From positions 1-64,000 of the forward strand of contig JANDLV010000004.1 of the NCBI GenBank assembly GCA_024330185.1: a stretch of 64,000 nt of DNA, read 5' to 3'. The notes under the pieces were generated by a model. That model worked only from the letters and a program-made list of their open reading frames with translations. It did not search any database and was not told the DNA's origin. This stretch comes from Candidatus Siliceabacter maunaloa. GTDB taxonomy: Bacteria > Actinomycetota > Thermoleophilia > Solirubrobacterales > Solirubrobacteraceae. Positions 26,166 through 34,399 of the stretch are shown here, piece after piece. Made by a program: the position numbers and the translations under genes. The stretch's first letter is position 1. Each line of letters starts with the position of its first letter.

Positions 26166-26795
26166 GTGACCGACCCCCTCCCCGTCCCTCGCGGGCGCCA
26201 CGCCCCCCCGCTGGAGGTCCGCCTGGAGGTGCAGCGCCAGCGACTGTTCGACGCCGCCACGGCCGTCTTCGTGCGCCTTGGGTACGCCGAGGCCTCCGCG
26301 GAGGCCATCAGCCGCGAGGCCGGCATGTCGAAGGCCACGTTCTACGAGCACTTCGCGAACAAGGAGGAGTGCGTGATGGCCCTGGTCGATCACGCGATGG
26401 ACCAGACGCTCATACGGATGCTCGACGCCGCCCGCCGCGCCGGCGACGACTGGAGCGTCCGCCACCGTGCCGGGGTGAGGGCCTTCCTGGAGCTGGTCGA
26501 GTCCGCGCCGGACACGGCACGCGTCGCCCTGATCGAGGTGGTCGGGGCCGGCCCGCGCGCACTGGAGCGCCGCGACCGTGCCCTCGAGATCATGGCGCAG
26601 AGCATGTACGAGGACGCGCGGCGCGGCGCGCGCGACTCCGGCTTCGCCACGGTCGACGATGCCTACGCGTGCGTTGGCGCGATCTTCGAGCTGACCTCGC
26701 GGCAGCTACGGCGGGGCCACCCTCCACGCATGGGCGACCTCGAGCCCATCGTGGAACGCCTCGTGCTCGGAATCGTCGCCCAGTCCGGGACCTAG
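26166..26795 (+). CDS. TetR family transcriptional regulator
   Basis: A 209-residue TetR-family repressor. The HTH region is [52 protein letters not shown], matching the tripartite helix pattern of the family. The variable C-terminal domain, which binds the ligand, is not identifiable. GTG at 26166 is 10 nt after TACACT. Its stop overlaps the start of the uracil-DNA glycosylase gene (TAGTG), so the two are co-transcribed. The divergent lipoprotein gene is the most likely target, by position. Confidence 0.88.
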   Translation: MTDPLPVPRGRHAPPLEVRLEVQRQRLFDAATAVFVRLGYAEASAEAISREAGMSKATFYEHFANKEECVMALVDHAMDQTLIRMLDAARRAGDDWSVRHRAGVRAFLELVESAPDTARVALIEVVGAGPRALERRDRALEIMAQSMYEDARRGARDSGFATVDDAYACVGAIFELTSRQLRRGHPPRMGDLEPIVERLVLGIVAQSGT

Positions 26796-27523
26796 TGGCC
26801 CAGGGCGATGTCCGCGGCGCGCAGGCGCTGCGCGCCGTGGAGCGCGAGGTGGTCGCCTGCCGGCGCTGCCCACGCCTGGTGGCCTGGCGCGAGGAGGTGG
26901 CCCGGGTCAAGCGCGCCGCGTACGCCGACCAGGAGTACTGGGGCCGGCCCATACCCGGCTTCGGCGACCCGGCGGCGCGGATCCTGCTCCTGGGACTGGC
27001 ACCCGCGGCCCACGGCGCCAACCGCACCGGGCGCATCTTCACCGGCGACCGCTCGGGTGATTTCCTCTTCGCCGCCCTGTACCGCGCGGGCCTGGCCGAC
27101 CGGCCGGTGTCGCGGGGGCCCGACGACGGCCTGACCCTGCACGACTGCTTCGTCACGGCGGCCGTGCGCTGCGCGCCTCCGGCCAACCGGCCGACGCCGA
27201 CCGAGCGCGACACGTGCCTGCCCTACGCGACGCGTGAGCTCGCCGCGCTCACCCAGGCGCGGGTCATCGTCTGCCTGGGCGGCTTCGCCTGGGCCGCGGG
27301 GCTTCGGTTGCTCGAGCAGGCGGGCCGTGCCGTGCCGCCCCCGCGGCCGCGCTTCGGGCACGGCGCGGAGCTGCGCGGCAGCCCGATGCTGCTGGGCTGC
27401 TTCCACCCCAGCCAGCAGAACACCTTCACCGGCCGCCTCACCCCGTCGATGCTCGACGCGGTGCTCGGGCGGGCCGCTCAGGCGGCGTCGTCGGGGCCGC
27501 CGGCGGGGTCATCCGGCGCCTGA
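26795..27523 (+). CDS. Uracil-DNA glycosylase, type 5 (UdgB)
   Basis: A 242-residue Fe-S uracil-DNA glycosylase. N-terminal CRRCPRL supplies two cluster Cys, [25 protein letters not shown] is the family-5 active-site block, and [15 protein letters not shown] is the second catalytic motif. Further Cys (VRCAPP, TCLPYA) complete the cluster ligands. The enzyme removes uracil and deaminated bases from DNA, an important task in a GC-rich genome. The polar Asp/Asn of motif 1 in other UDG families is replaced by Ala here, as expected for type 5. GTG at 26795 overlaps the TetR stop codon. Confidence 0.9.
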   Translation: MAQGDVRGAQALRAVEREVVACRRCPRLVAWREEVARVKRAAYADQEYWGRPIPGFGDPAARILLLGLAPAAHGANRTGRIFTGDRSGDFLFAALYRAGLADRPVSRGPDDGLTLHDCFVTAAVRCAPPANRPTPTERDTCLPYATRELAALTQARVIVCLGGFAWAAGLRLLEQAGRAVPPPRPRFGHGAELRGSPMLLGCFHPSQQNTFTGRLTPSMLDAVLGRAAQAASSGPPAGSSGA

Positions 27524-27613
27524 GGGCCCAGGGGCTCATCGGTCGGCGGCACTGCCGCGTCACCCTCGACCTGCCCGCCGCCGCACTAGGCACCCCCGCC
27601 CAGGGTTAGAGCC

Positions 27614-27655
27614 GAGCCACCCTTCCGGGGGTCCGCACCCGCGATAGGGTGGCTC
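27614..27655. promoter_or_regulatory. Inverted repeat at the first LuxR promoter
   Basis: GAGCCACCCT (27614-27623) and AGGGTGGCTC (27646-27655) are perfect reverse complements 22 nt apart. The right arm overlaps the likely -10 (TAGGGT, 27645-27650), so binding there would block transcription of the LuxR gene. A terminator for the upstream gene is the alternative. Confidence 0.55.
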
Positions 27656-27660
27656 ATGCC

Positions 27661-30600
27661 ATGACCACCACACGAGCTGGGGATCTCGCGACGGTCCCGC
27701 CGGCCGGGCAGCTCCCGTACACACTGCTCGAGCGCGAGCAGGAGCTCGACGCTCTGACGCGAGCCCTTGAGCGCTCACGGGCCGGCGACGGGGCGCTGGT
27801 CGTGGTGCGCGGGGAGGGCGGCCTGGGCAAGTCCGACCTCCTGGCCACCGTGGACGAGCAGGCCGGCCAGGCGGGCCTGACCGTCCTCGTGGCGCGCGGG
27901 GACGAACTGGAGCATGGCTTCCCGTTCGGCGTCGCGTTGCAGCTATTCGAAGCGCTCCTGCGCGACGCGGCGCCCGAGCAGCGCGCCGCCCTCCTGGACG
28001 GGGGCGCCGCCATGGCCGGCGCGCTGGTCGATCACATCGCGCCCGCGCCGGCGGTCTGGACGCCGGGCGATCCGGGAACGACCGGCGCAGCGCCGGCCGC
28101 GGAGCACGGGCTGGTCCACGGGCTCTACTGGCTGACGGCCAACCTCGCCGCGGGTGGCCCCGTGGCGCTGCTCGTCGACGACGCACACTGGGCCGATGCC
28201 CAATCGCTGCACTTCCTGGCCTACCTCGGCCAGCGCCTGCAAGGGCTGGGGACCCTGGTCGTGGTTGCCGGGCGGGTCTCGGAGCCGGGCGGCGAGAGCG
28301 GCCTGATCGACCGCCTGGCCGCGGTGCCGGGCGCGGTCACTGTCGCGCCACGGGCCCTCAGCCTCGGGGCCGCTGCGCAGCTGCTCACACGGCCGGGGCA
28401 CGGCGGGCCTCTGCCCGAAGCCCCTTTCGTGACCGCCTGCCACGAGGTCACCGGCGGCAACCCGCTGCTGCTGCGCGAGCTGGCCAAGGCGTTGCGCGAG
28501 GAAGGCGTGGCGCCCACCGCGCAGGGCGCACGGCGCGCGCGTGAGATCGGCCCGGCGCCCGTCTCGCGCTCGCTCACCCTGACGCTCACCCGCCTGGGCG
28601 AGGAGGCCACCCGTGTCGCCCGCTCGGTCGCCGTGCTGGGCGACGACGCCCGGGCCACCCACGTGGCGCGACTGGCCCGCCTGAGCCTGGCCTCGGCGGT
28701 CGAGGCCGCCGACGCGCTGGCGCGCGCCGGGGTCTTCGCCCGCGGGGACCGTGCGGCCTTCGCCCACCCGATCCAGCGTGCCGCCGTCTACGAGGAGCTC
28801 GAGCCGGGCGAGCGCAGCCTGGCCCACCACGCCGCCGCCCGCGTGACGGCCGAGTACGGCGCCGCGCCAGAACGCGTCGCCGCCCACTTGGCGGCCGCCC
28901 AGCCTGCGGGCGACGCCTGGGCGGTCGAGTCACTGGCCACCGCGGCGCGCACCGCCCTGGCCCGGGGGGCCCCGGCGGTCGCGGCCGGCTTCCTGCGTCG
29001 GGCGCTGGGCGAGCCCCCGCCGCCGGAGTCGCGCGCCGGCCTGCTGGTGGAGCTCGGGCAGGCGGAGGCGGCCGGCGGCGATCCAGCCGCCCCCGCTCGA
29101 CTGGAGGAGGCCCTCGTACTGGTGGAGGACCCGGTCGGCCGCGCCCACGTGCGCCGCACCCTGGGTCGTGCGCTGTTCTACCTGGGCCGCGAGCAGGAGG
29201 CCGCGCGCGCCTTCGAGCAGGGTCTCGACGAGGCACCCCCCGGCAGCGACCTGGCCCTGGAGCTCGCGGCCGACTACGCCCAGGCGGGCATGTGGAGCCC
29301 CCCGGTGCGGGCCCGGGCCTTCGCCCGCCTCACGCCTCTGCTGCCCGCCAGCAGCGCCAGCGCCACCACCGCCGCCGGGCGACTCGCGCTGGTCAACGTG
29401 GCCGGGGAGCGCCTGATCTCCGGCGCCGACCGCGACCACGTGGTCGCCCTCGCGCTGCGCGCCTGGGACGGGGGGGCGCTGTTGAGCGGCGGCGTCAACG
29501 CCGACATCACCGTCTTCGCCCTGGCCGGGGTACTCACGTTCGCCGACGCCTTCGAGGCGGCCGGCGAGGTCATCGAGGCCGGGCTGGTCGACACCCAGCG
29601 GCGTGGTGCCGCCCACGCCATGGCCACCATGAGCCTGTGCCGCGCGCGGCTGCGCCGCGCTCTGGGCCGACTCGACGACGCGGCGGTCGACCTCGAGTCG
29701 GTCTTGGAGGCTCACCGCGACGGCTGGGACGTGCAGGCCCCCGGCGCGCTCGGCCTGCTGTCGTTCTGCCACCTGCAGCGCGGCGACCGCGACGCGGCCG
29801 CCCAGGCCCTCGCGGTATCCGCACAGGTCGAGGACGGCTGGCGGCGCGACGTCTCCTACGCCACGTTCCTCGAGCACCGCGGCTGGCTGGCCCTGACCGA
29901 CGGCGACCCGCGCCGCGCGCTGGAGGCGTTTCGCGGCGCCGGACGTCTGTTCGACGCCGCGCAGGCACCCAATCCGTCGCTTTGCGCCTGGCGCGGTGGC
30001 GAGGCGCTCGCCCTGCACGCGCTCGGGGAGGCCGAGCAGGCCTCCGCGCGCGCCCGCGAGGAGGTGGAGCTGGCCCGGCGCTTCGGCGCGCCGCGCCCCC
30101 TGGGCAGCGCCCTTCGCGCCGCCGGCCTGGTGCGCGGCGGCGAGGAGGGCATTGTCCTGCTACACGAGGCCGTCGCGGTGCTGGAGGGCTCGGCCGCAGA
30201 GTTCGACCGCGCCCACGCGCTCGTCGAGCTGGGCGCCGCCCAGCGCCGGGCGGGCCGGCGCACCGACGCCCGCGAGCCGCTGCGCGAGGGCCTCGACCTC
30301 GCCGACCGCTGCTCGGCGAGCCTGCTGGCCGGCCGCGCGCGCGAGGAACTGGCCTCCGCCGGGGCGCGCCCACGACGGGCACGCCTGGCGGGCCCGGACG
30401 CGCTGACCCCCACCGAGCTGCGCGTGGCCGGGATGGCCGTCTCGGGCATGACCAACCGCGAGATCGCCCGTGAGCTGTTCGTGACCATCAAGGCGGTGCA
30501 GTGGCACCTGGGAAACGCGTACCGCAAGCTCGGGGTCAAGGGCCGCGAGGGGCTGGCCGGGGCCCTCGGCGACGGGATGTCGTCAGCGGACGACGAGTGA
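27661..30600 (+). CDS. LAL-type LuxR family ATP-binding regulator
   Basis: A 979-residue large ATP-binding LuxR regulator. N-terminal STAND/AAA-type NTPase: Walker A GEGGLGKS (residues 51-58) and Walker B region VALLVDDAHWAD (about 166-177), then a long TPR-like alpha-helical middle (about 350-900). The C-terminal LuxR HTH (about 912-975) reads LTPTELRVAGMAVSGMTNREIARELFVTIKAVQWHLGNAYRKLGV. Such proteins act as ligand-triggered activators. ATG at 27661 is preferred because TAGGGT lies 10 nt upstream; an in-frame GTG at 27649 lies inside the inverted repeat. The linked SDR fragment downstream is convergent. Target genes are unknown. Confidence 0.9.
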   Translation: MTTTRAGDLATVPPAGQLPYTLLEREQELDALTRALERSRAGDGALVVVRGEGGLGKSDLLATVDEQAGQAGLTVLVARGDELEHGFPFGVALQLFEALLRDAAPEQRAALLDGGAAMAGALVDHIAPAPAVWTPGDPGTTGAAPAAEHGLVHGLYWLTANLAAGGPVALLVDDAHWADAQSLHFLAYLGQRLQGLGTLVVVAGRVSEPGGESGLIDRLAAVPGAVTVAPRALSLGAAAQLLTRPGHGGPLPEAPFVTACHEVTGGNPLLLRELAKALREEGVAPTAQGARRAREIGPAPVSRSLTLTLTRLGEEATRVARSVAVLGDDARATHVARLARLSLASAVEAADALARAGVFARGDRAAFAHPIQRAAVYEELEPGERSLAHHAAARVTAEYGAAPERVAAHLAAAQPAGDAWAVESLATAARTALARGAPAVAAGFLRRALGEPPPPESRAGLLVELGQAEAAGGDPAAPARLEEALVLVEDPVGRAHVRRTLGRALFYLGREQEAARAFEQGLDEAPPGSDLALELAADYAQAGMWSPPVRARAFARLTPLLPASSASATTAAGRLALVNVAGERLISGADRDHVVALALRAWDGGALLSGGVNADITVFALAGVLTFADAFEAAGEVIEAGLVDTQRRGAAHAMATMSLCRARLRRALGRLDDAAVDLESVLEAHRDGWDVQAPGALGLLSFCHLQRGDRDAAAQALAVSAQVEDGWRRDVSYATFLEHRGWLALTDGDPRRALEAFRGAGRLFDAAQAPNPSLCAWRGGEALALHALGEAEQASARAREEVELARRFGAPRPLGSALRAAGLVRGGEEGIVLLHEAVAVLEGSAAEFDRAHALVELGAAQRRAGRRTDAREPLREGLDLADRCSASLLAGRAREELASAGARPRRARLAGPDALTPTELRVAGMAVSGMTNREIARELFVTIKAVQWHLGNAYRKLGVKGREGLAGALGDGMSSADDE

Positions 30601-30921
30601 GCGCGCGCTGAGATCCCAGGCGACCTCGCGCCGGTCGTCGCGCATCGCGCTCGTGACGGCGTCCACGAGCCCCGCCGGATCGATCGGATCGGGCAGCTCG
30701 GGCGCGGACCCGGCCAGCGGGCGATCGGAGAACCCCGTCGCCGTGTGCGGGGGACGCACGTCGATCACGTTGATGCCCGTCCGGCGTCGCTCGTGTCGCA
30801 GGCCAGCGAGGTAGGCCGAGAGAGCGGCCTTCGCTGCTGAGTAGTGCGCCAGGCCCGCAGTGGGAAGCTCGCGACGATTCGCCGAGAAGCCCACGACCAC
30901 CCCGTTAGGGGATGTCCGACC
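30583..30921 (-). pseudogene. Short-chain dehydrogenase C-terminal fragment
   Basis: About 110 codons match the C-terminal half of an SDR: GVVVGFSANRRELPTAG, the active-site Y-x-x-x-K in AHYSAAKAALSAYLAGLR, then GINVIDVRPPHTATGF. The N-terminal Rossmann half, including the G-x-x-x-G-x-G motif and the NAG segment, is absent; upstream of about 30921 the frame is Arg/Pro-rich and unrelated. It therefore appears to be a truncated gene. It overlaps the 3' end of the LuxR gene by 18 nt on the other strand. Confidence 0.7.
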
Positions 30922-31130
30922 GCAGCCGCCAGGGCGGCGGCACGGACGCCGCGGCTCATCCGGGGCCGCGGCGGCGCGTGCTTCACATGGGTCGCGGCCG
31001 AATCCAACGACGTTGCCCCCGTCCGTGCGGACACGGCACCGGCCGTGCCGTCAGCATGCAGGATCCGAGGCCCAGAACCATCGGTCAGGTGACGTATCTT
31101 GGGTAGCGGCCCGTAGCCCCGGCGCCGGCC
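30922..31130. other. Spacer holding one LuxR-flanking direct repeat
   Basis: No gene seen. The right part contains a 36-nt sequence (31065-31100) that recurs at 34310, beyond the next LuxR gene. Confidence 0.5.
31065..31100 (+). repeat. Direct repeat flanking the second LuxR gene, copy A
   Basis: Shares about 35 nt with 34310-34344, with one gap and three mismatches. The common part includes CCATCGGTCA and TGACGTATCTT. The centre GTCAGGTGAC is a near-palindrome. Confidence 0.7.
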
Positions 31131-34025
31131 TCAGGTCGCGCCGCGCGCGACCTGGGCCACCAGCTCCAGCCGCGAGCGTAGCTCGAGCTTGGCCAGGATG
31201 TGCGACACGTGGGTGGACACCGTGCGCCGCGAGATCACCAGGCGGTCGGCGACCTGCGGGTTGGACAGGCCCTCGGCCACGAGCGCGGCCACGCGCGCCT
31301 CGCTGGGGGTCAACGCCTCCCAGCCCGTCTGCCCCCGCGCCCGCGGGCCGCGCCGGCCACGGCGGACCCCGGCGGCCCGCAGCGCCGCGTGCGCGCGCGC
31401 CGCGTCGCGGACGGCCCCGAGGCGCTCGAAGCCGGCCAGCGCCGCATCAGCCCACGCCACGCTCTCGGCGCGCCGGCCAGCCCGAGCCAGCGCGACTGCG
31501 GCCTCCTCCCGGGCCACCGCCGCGTCGTAGGGGCGCGCCGCCGCCCGGTAGGCCTCCGCGGCGGCCACGAGCTCGTCGACCTCCCCGCCGGCCAGGGCAC
31601 GACAGCGCGCGGCCAGCGCCGGCAGGCTGGCGACCTGCGGGTTGAGGTCGGCAAGCTCACGCACACCGTCGGCGACCTGGGCGCCGCGCTCGCGTTCGCC
31701 GGTCGTCGCCAGCAGCCGGGCCAGGTCGACGGCGAAGGTGCCGCGCTCCTGGACGATGCCCGCCGCCTCGCAGCGCTCCCACGCCTCCCAGAGCAGCTCG
31801 ACCGCCTCCTGGTGCCGGCCCGCGCCCTCGACCAGGAGGGCACGAGCCCACTCCAGCCAGCCGATCCGCCACTCCACCGCCCCCGCCGCGCGCTGGCGCT
31901 GGGCCTCGGCGACGAGCGCCTCGGCCGCCGTGAGCTCGTCGCGACGGGTGAGGATGACGGCCCGGGCGGCGAACCCCTCGAGCTGCCAGCCCATGCCGGC
32001 GTCCTGCGCCGCCAACGCGGCCGTCTCCCACTCGGCCAGGGCGTCGTCCCACGCCCCAGACCCGAGCAGCGCGTAGGCGCCGAAGTAGTGGACGTACACG
32101 AGCGCGATCTGCATGCCCAGCCGCTGGTAGGCCCGTCGACCGCGTTCGACGGCGTCGCGCGCGGCATCGAAGCGATCGAGGTCGGCGAGCGCCAGGGAGT
32201 GGTGCAGATCGGGCTCGGGCGCGTGGTTGGCCCGCGTGCCGTCGCACTGCGCGAGGTGCGCCGCCACGGCGATCTGGCGCTCCTGCTCCGTGAAGTCCCC
32301 GCGGATGCCCGCGACAAGCCCGAGATGCGTGCGGGCCATGATCTCGGCGACGGCCTGGCCGCTGCGCTCGCCGGCCGCCCTCGCCTGCTCGGCCGTCGCC
32401 ACAGCCTCATCCAGGTCGCGGGCGTGCAGCGGCCCGAGCGACAGCCACGCCAACGCATGGGCGCGCTCGCCCTCCGACACGCCCGGGGACTGCACCGCGC
32501 GCTGAGCCTCGCCGAGGGCCTCCGGCAGACGGCCCTGGACCATCAGCGAGTGGGTCAGGGCCAGGCGCAGCGCGCCCTCGCCCTCCGGGTAGAGCACCTC
32601 CTCGAGCGCCCGGCGGCACAGCTCCACGCCCTCCTCCCGCCGGCCGGCGGCCATAAGGTCGAAGGCCAGCTCGGCGACCAACCACCCCCGGGCGGGATCG
32701 GCCGGATCGGCCAGCGCGAGCGCCGCCTGCAGCAGCTCGACCGCAACCTCCGGGCCGCGCAGCGCCGCCTCGCGGGCCGCCCGCGCCAGCCACGCCACCG
32801 CCTCGCGGTCCCCGGGCTGCGCACCTCGCACGAGGTGCTCGGCGACGCGCCCGGCGGCCGCCCCCGCCGCGGCCAGGGCGCGGCCCAGGTCGAGATGCAG
32901 GCCGGCCCGGGTGGCCGCCGGCAGCTCCTGGTAGAGCGCCTGGCGCACGAGGTCGTGACGGAAGGTGAGCCGATCGCCGCGCTCAGCGACGACTCCCTCC
33001 GCCACCGCCGGGCGCAGCGAGCGCCACAGCGCCGCCGCCGGGCGCCCGGACAGCAGTGAGAGGTCCGTCACCGAGAACGACACGCCGAGCACGGAGGCCA
33101 GCTCCAACGCCTCCACGGTCTCACCGTCCAGGAAGCGCAGCCGGGAGAGCACGGCCCCGGCGAGCGAGGGGGGCGTCGCGAGGTGGGGCACCTCTGCGCC
33201 GCCTTCGCGGCTCACCTCCAGAGCACCGTCGGCCGCCAAGGCCCGGACCAGCTCGGAGATGAACAGGGGATTGCCGCCGCAGCCGGCGACCTGCGCCCAT
33301 AGGTTGGGTCCCGGGGGGCCGCCGGCCAGGCGACCGGCCAGCGCCTGGGCGGCCGCATCGTCCAGGGGGTCGAGCGCGATGCGCCGCGCCCCGCGCCCGG
33401 TGGTGACGGCGATGAGGCGGTTCAGCGCGGGGCCACGCTGTGAGAGGCGGACGGTGGCCACCACGGCGAGCGGGAGGCCGGGCGCCTCGCGCGCCAGGCG
33501 ACCGAGGAAGCCCAGCGACGGCGGGTCGGCCCACTGCACGTCCTCCAGCGCGATGAGCACCGGCGCCCCCGCGCAGGCGTCCTCCGCCACGGCGACGAGC
33601 TGGTCGGCCAGCCACAGCTCACGTTCCGCGCCGCCCATCTCGGGGAGCCCGTTGCCCTCCGCCTCCGGCTCGGCCCGGAGGGCGCGCGCGACCGCGACCC
33701 GGCGCTCGTCGGTCGCATGGCGGGTGATGCCCAGGCAGTCGGCCACCACACCGAAGGACCGGCGGGCCTCGAGCTCGTCGGCCACCGCGACAAGCACCCT
33801 GAAACCCTGCTCCCGGGCCCGCTGCGCGGTCGCCTCGACCAGGCGGGACTTGCCGATCCCGGGCTCTCCCTCGACCCACGCGACGCCGCCGCGACCTGCG
33901 GCGGCGGCCTCGTCGAGTAGCGCGCCCAGGGCCGCCAGCTCCTTTACACGTTCGAACCGGTCGTCGGCCGTCGACGGGAGGTCTACGGGCTGCTCGTCGC
34001 TGCGACGCACGGCGTCGCAGTACAC
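31131..34025 (-). CDS. LAL-type LuxR family ATP-binding regulator
   Basis: A 964-residue large ATP-binding LuxR regulator. Walker A is GEPGIGKS (residues 53-60), Walker B region ALEDVQWADPPSL (about 159-171), followed by a helical, TPR-like middle. The LuxR HTH at the C-terminus (about 897-960) reads LTPSEARVAALVAEGLSNPQVADRLVISRRTVSTHVSHILAKLEL. GTG start at 34025 begins the open frame. It is divergent from lhr. A 30-plus-nt direct repeat lies just past its stop (31065) and before its start (34310), so the gene may have been inserted or duplicated as a cassette. Its ligand and targets are unknown. Confidence 0.9.
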   Translation of the reverse strand: MYCDAVRRSDEQPVDLPSTADDRFERVKELAALGALLDEAAAAGRGGVAWVEGEPGIGKSRLVEATAQRAREQGFRVLVAVADELEARRSFGVVADCLGITRHATDERRVAVARALRAEPEAEGNGLPEMGGAERELWLADQLVAVAEDACAGAPVLIALEDVQWADPPSLGFLGRLAREAPGLPLAVVATVRLSQRGPALNRLIAVTTGRGARRIALDPLDDAAAQALAGRLAGGPPGPNLWAQVAGCGGNPLFISELVRALAADGALEVSREGGAEVPHLATPPSLAGAVLSRLRFLDGETVEALELASVLGVSFSVTDLSLLSGRPAAALWRSLRPAVAEGVVAERGDRLTFRHDLVRQALYQELPAATRAGLHLDLGRALAAAGAAAGRVAEHLVRGAQPGDREAVAWLARAAREAALRGPEVAVELLQAALALADPADPARGWLVAELAFDLMAAGRREEGVELCRRALEEVLYPEGEGALRLALTHSLMVQGRLPEALGEAQRAVQSPGVSEGERAHALAWLSLGPLHARDLDEAVATAEQARAAGERSGQAVAEIMARTHLGLVAGIRGDFTEQERQIAVAAHLAQCDGTRANHAPEPDLHHSLALADLDRFDAARDAVERGRRAYQRLGMQIALVYVHYFGAYALLGSGAWDDALAEWETAALAAQDAGMGWQLEGFAARAVILTRRDELTAAEALVAEAQRQRAAGAVEWRIGWLEWARALLVEGAGRHQEAVELLWEAWERCEAAGIVQERGTFAVDLARLLATTGERERGAQVADGVRELADLNPQVASLPALAARCRALAGGEVDELVAAAEAYRAAARPYDAAVAREEAAVALARAGRRAESVAWADAALAGFERLGAVRDAARAHAALRAAGVRRGRRGPRARGQTGWEALTPSEARVAALVAEGLSNPQVADRLVISRRTVSTHVSHILAKLELRSRLELVAQVARGAT

Positions 34026-34399
34026 CAGAGTCCGGCTATTAGGGCTCCGTCGAGCAGAGGGGGCGGCCTCCCGGCCGCCCGGCCCTGAGCCCGCCGCCCT
34101 CGCCCGACTGGGCGAGCGCCAGCGGCGTCACCAGCAACGCCAGCGCGCAGGCCGACACCACCGGCCATCTCCAGGGCCGCCCACCTCCCCAACCCCCGGA
34201 CCCATCGAACGGATGTTGCACCTGCGACCGGACGACCTCAGTGCCCCAGCGACCTCGATCGGACATCCGGTTTCAATGGCTGGGCACCAACGCGGCAGCG
34301 TGTCGCTCGCCGAGCCCAGAGCCATCGGTCAATTGACGTATCTTTCTCTCCCGCCGCTGCCGCGCCTGGGGCCAGCCTGCGCGCAGGTACCCTGGGAGG
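34026..34399. other. Divergent promoter region of LuxR gene and lhr; possible small secreted-protein remnant
   Basis: A minus-strand frame (34039-34266) contains a signal-peptide-like stretch (VVSACALALLVTPLALAQS) but no recognisable mature protein, so it may be a decayed small secreted gene. The right part carries the direct repeat copy B and TACCCT (34388-34393), the likely -10 of lhr. Confidence 0.4.
34310..34344 (+). repeat. Direct repeat flanking the second LuxR gene, copy B
   Basis: Near-identical to 31065-31100. Its centre GTCAATTGAC is a perfect 10-nt palindrome, and it lies between the LuxR start (34025, minus) and the lhr start (34400, plus), so it may also be an operator. Confidence 0.7.
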
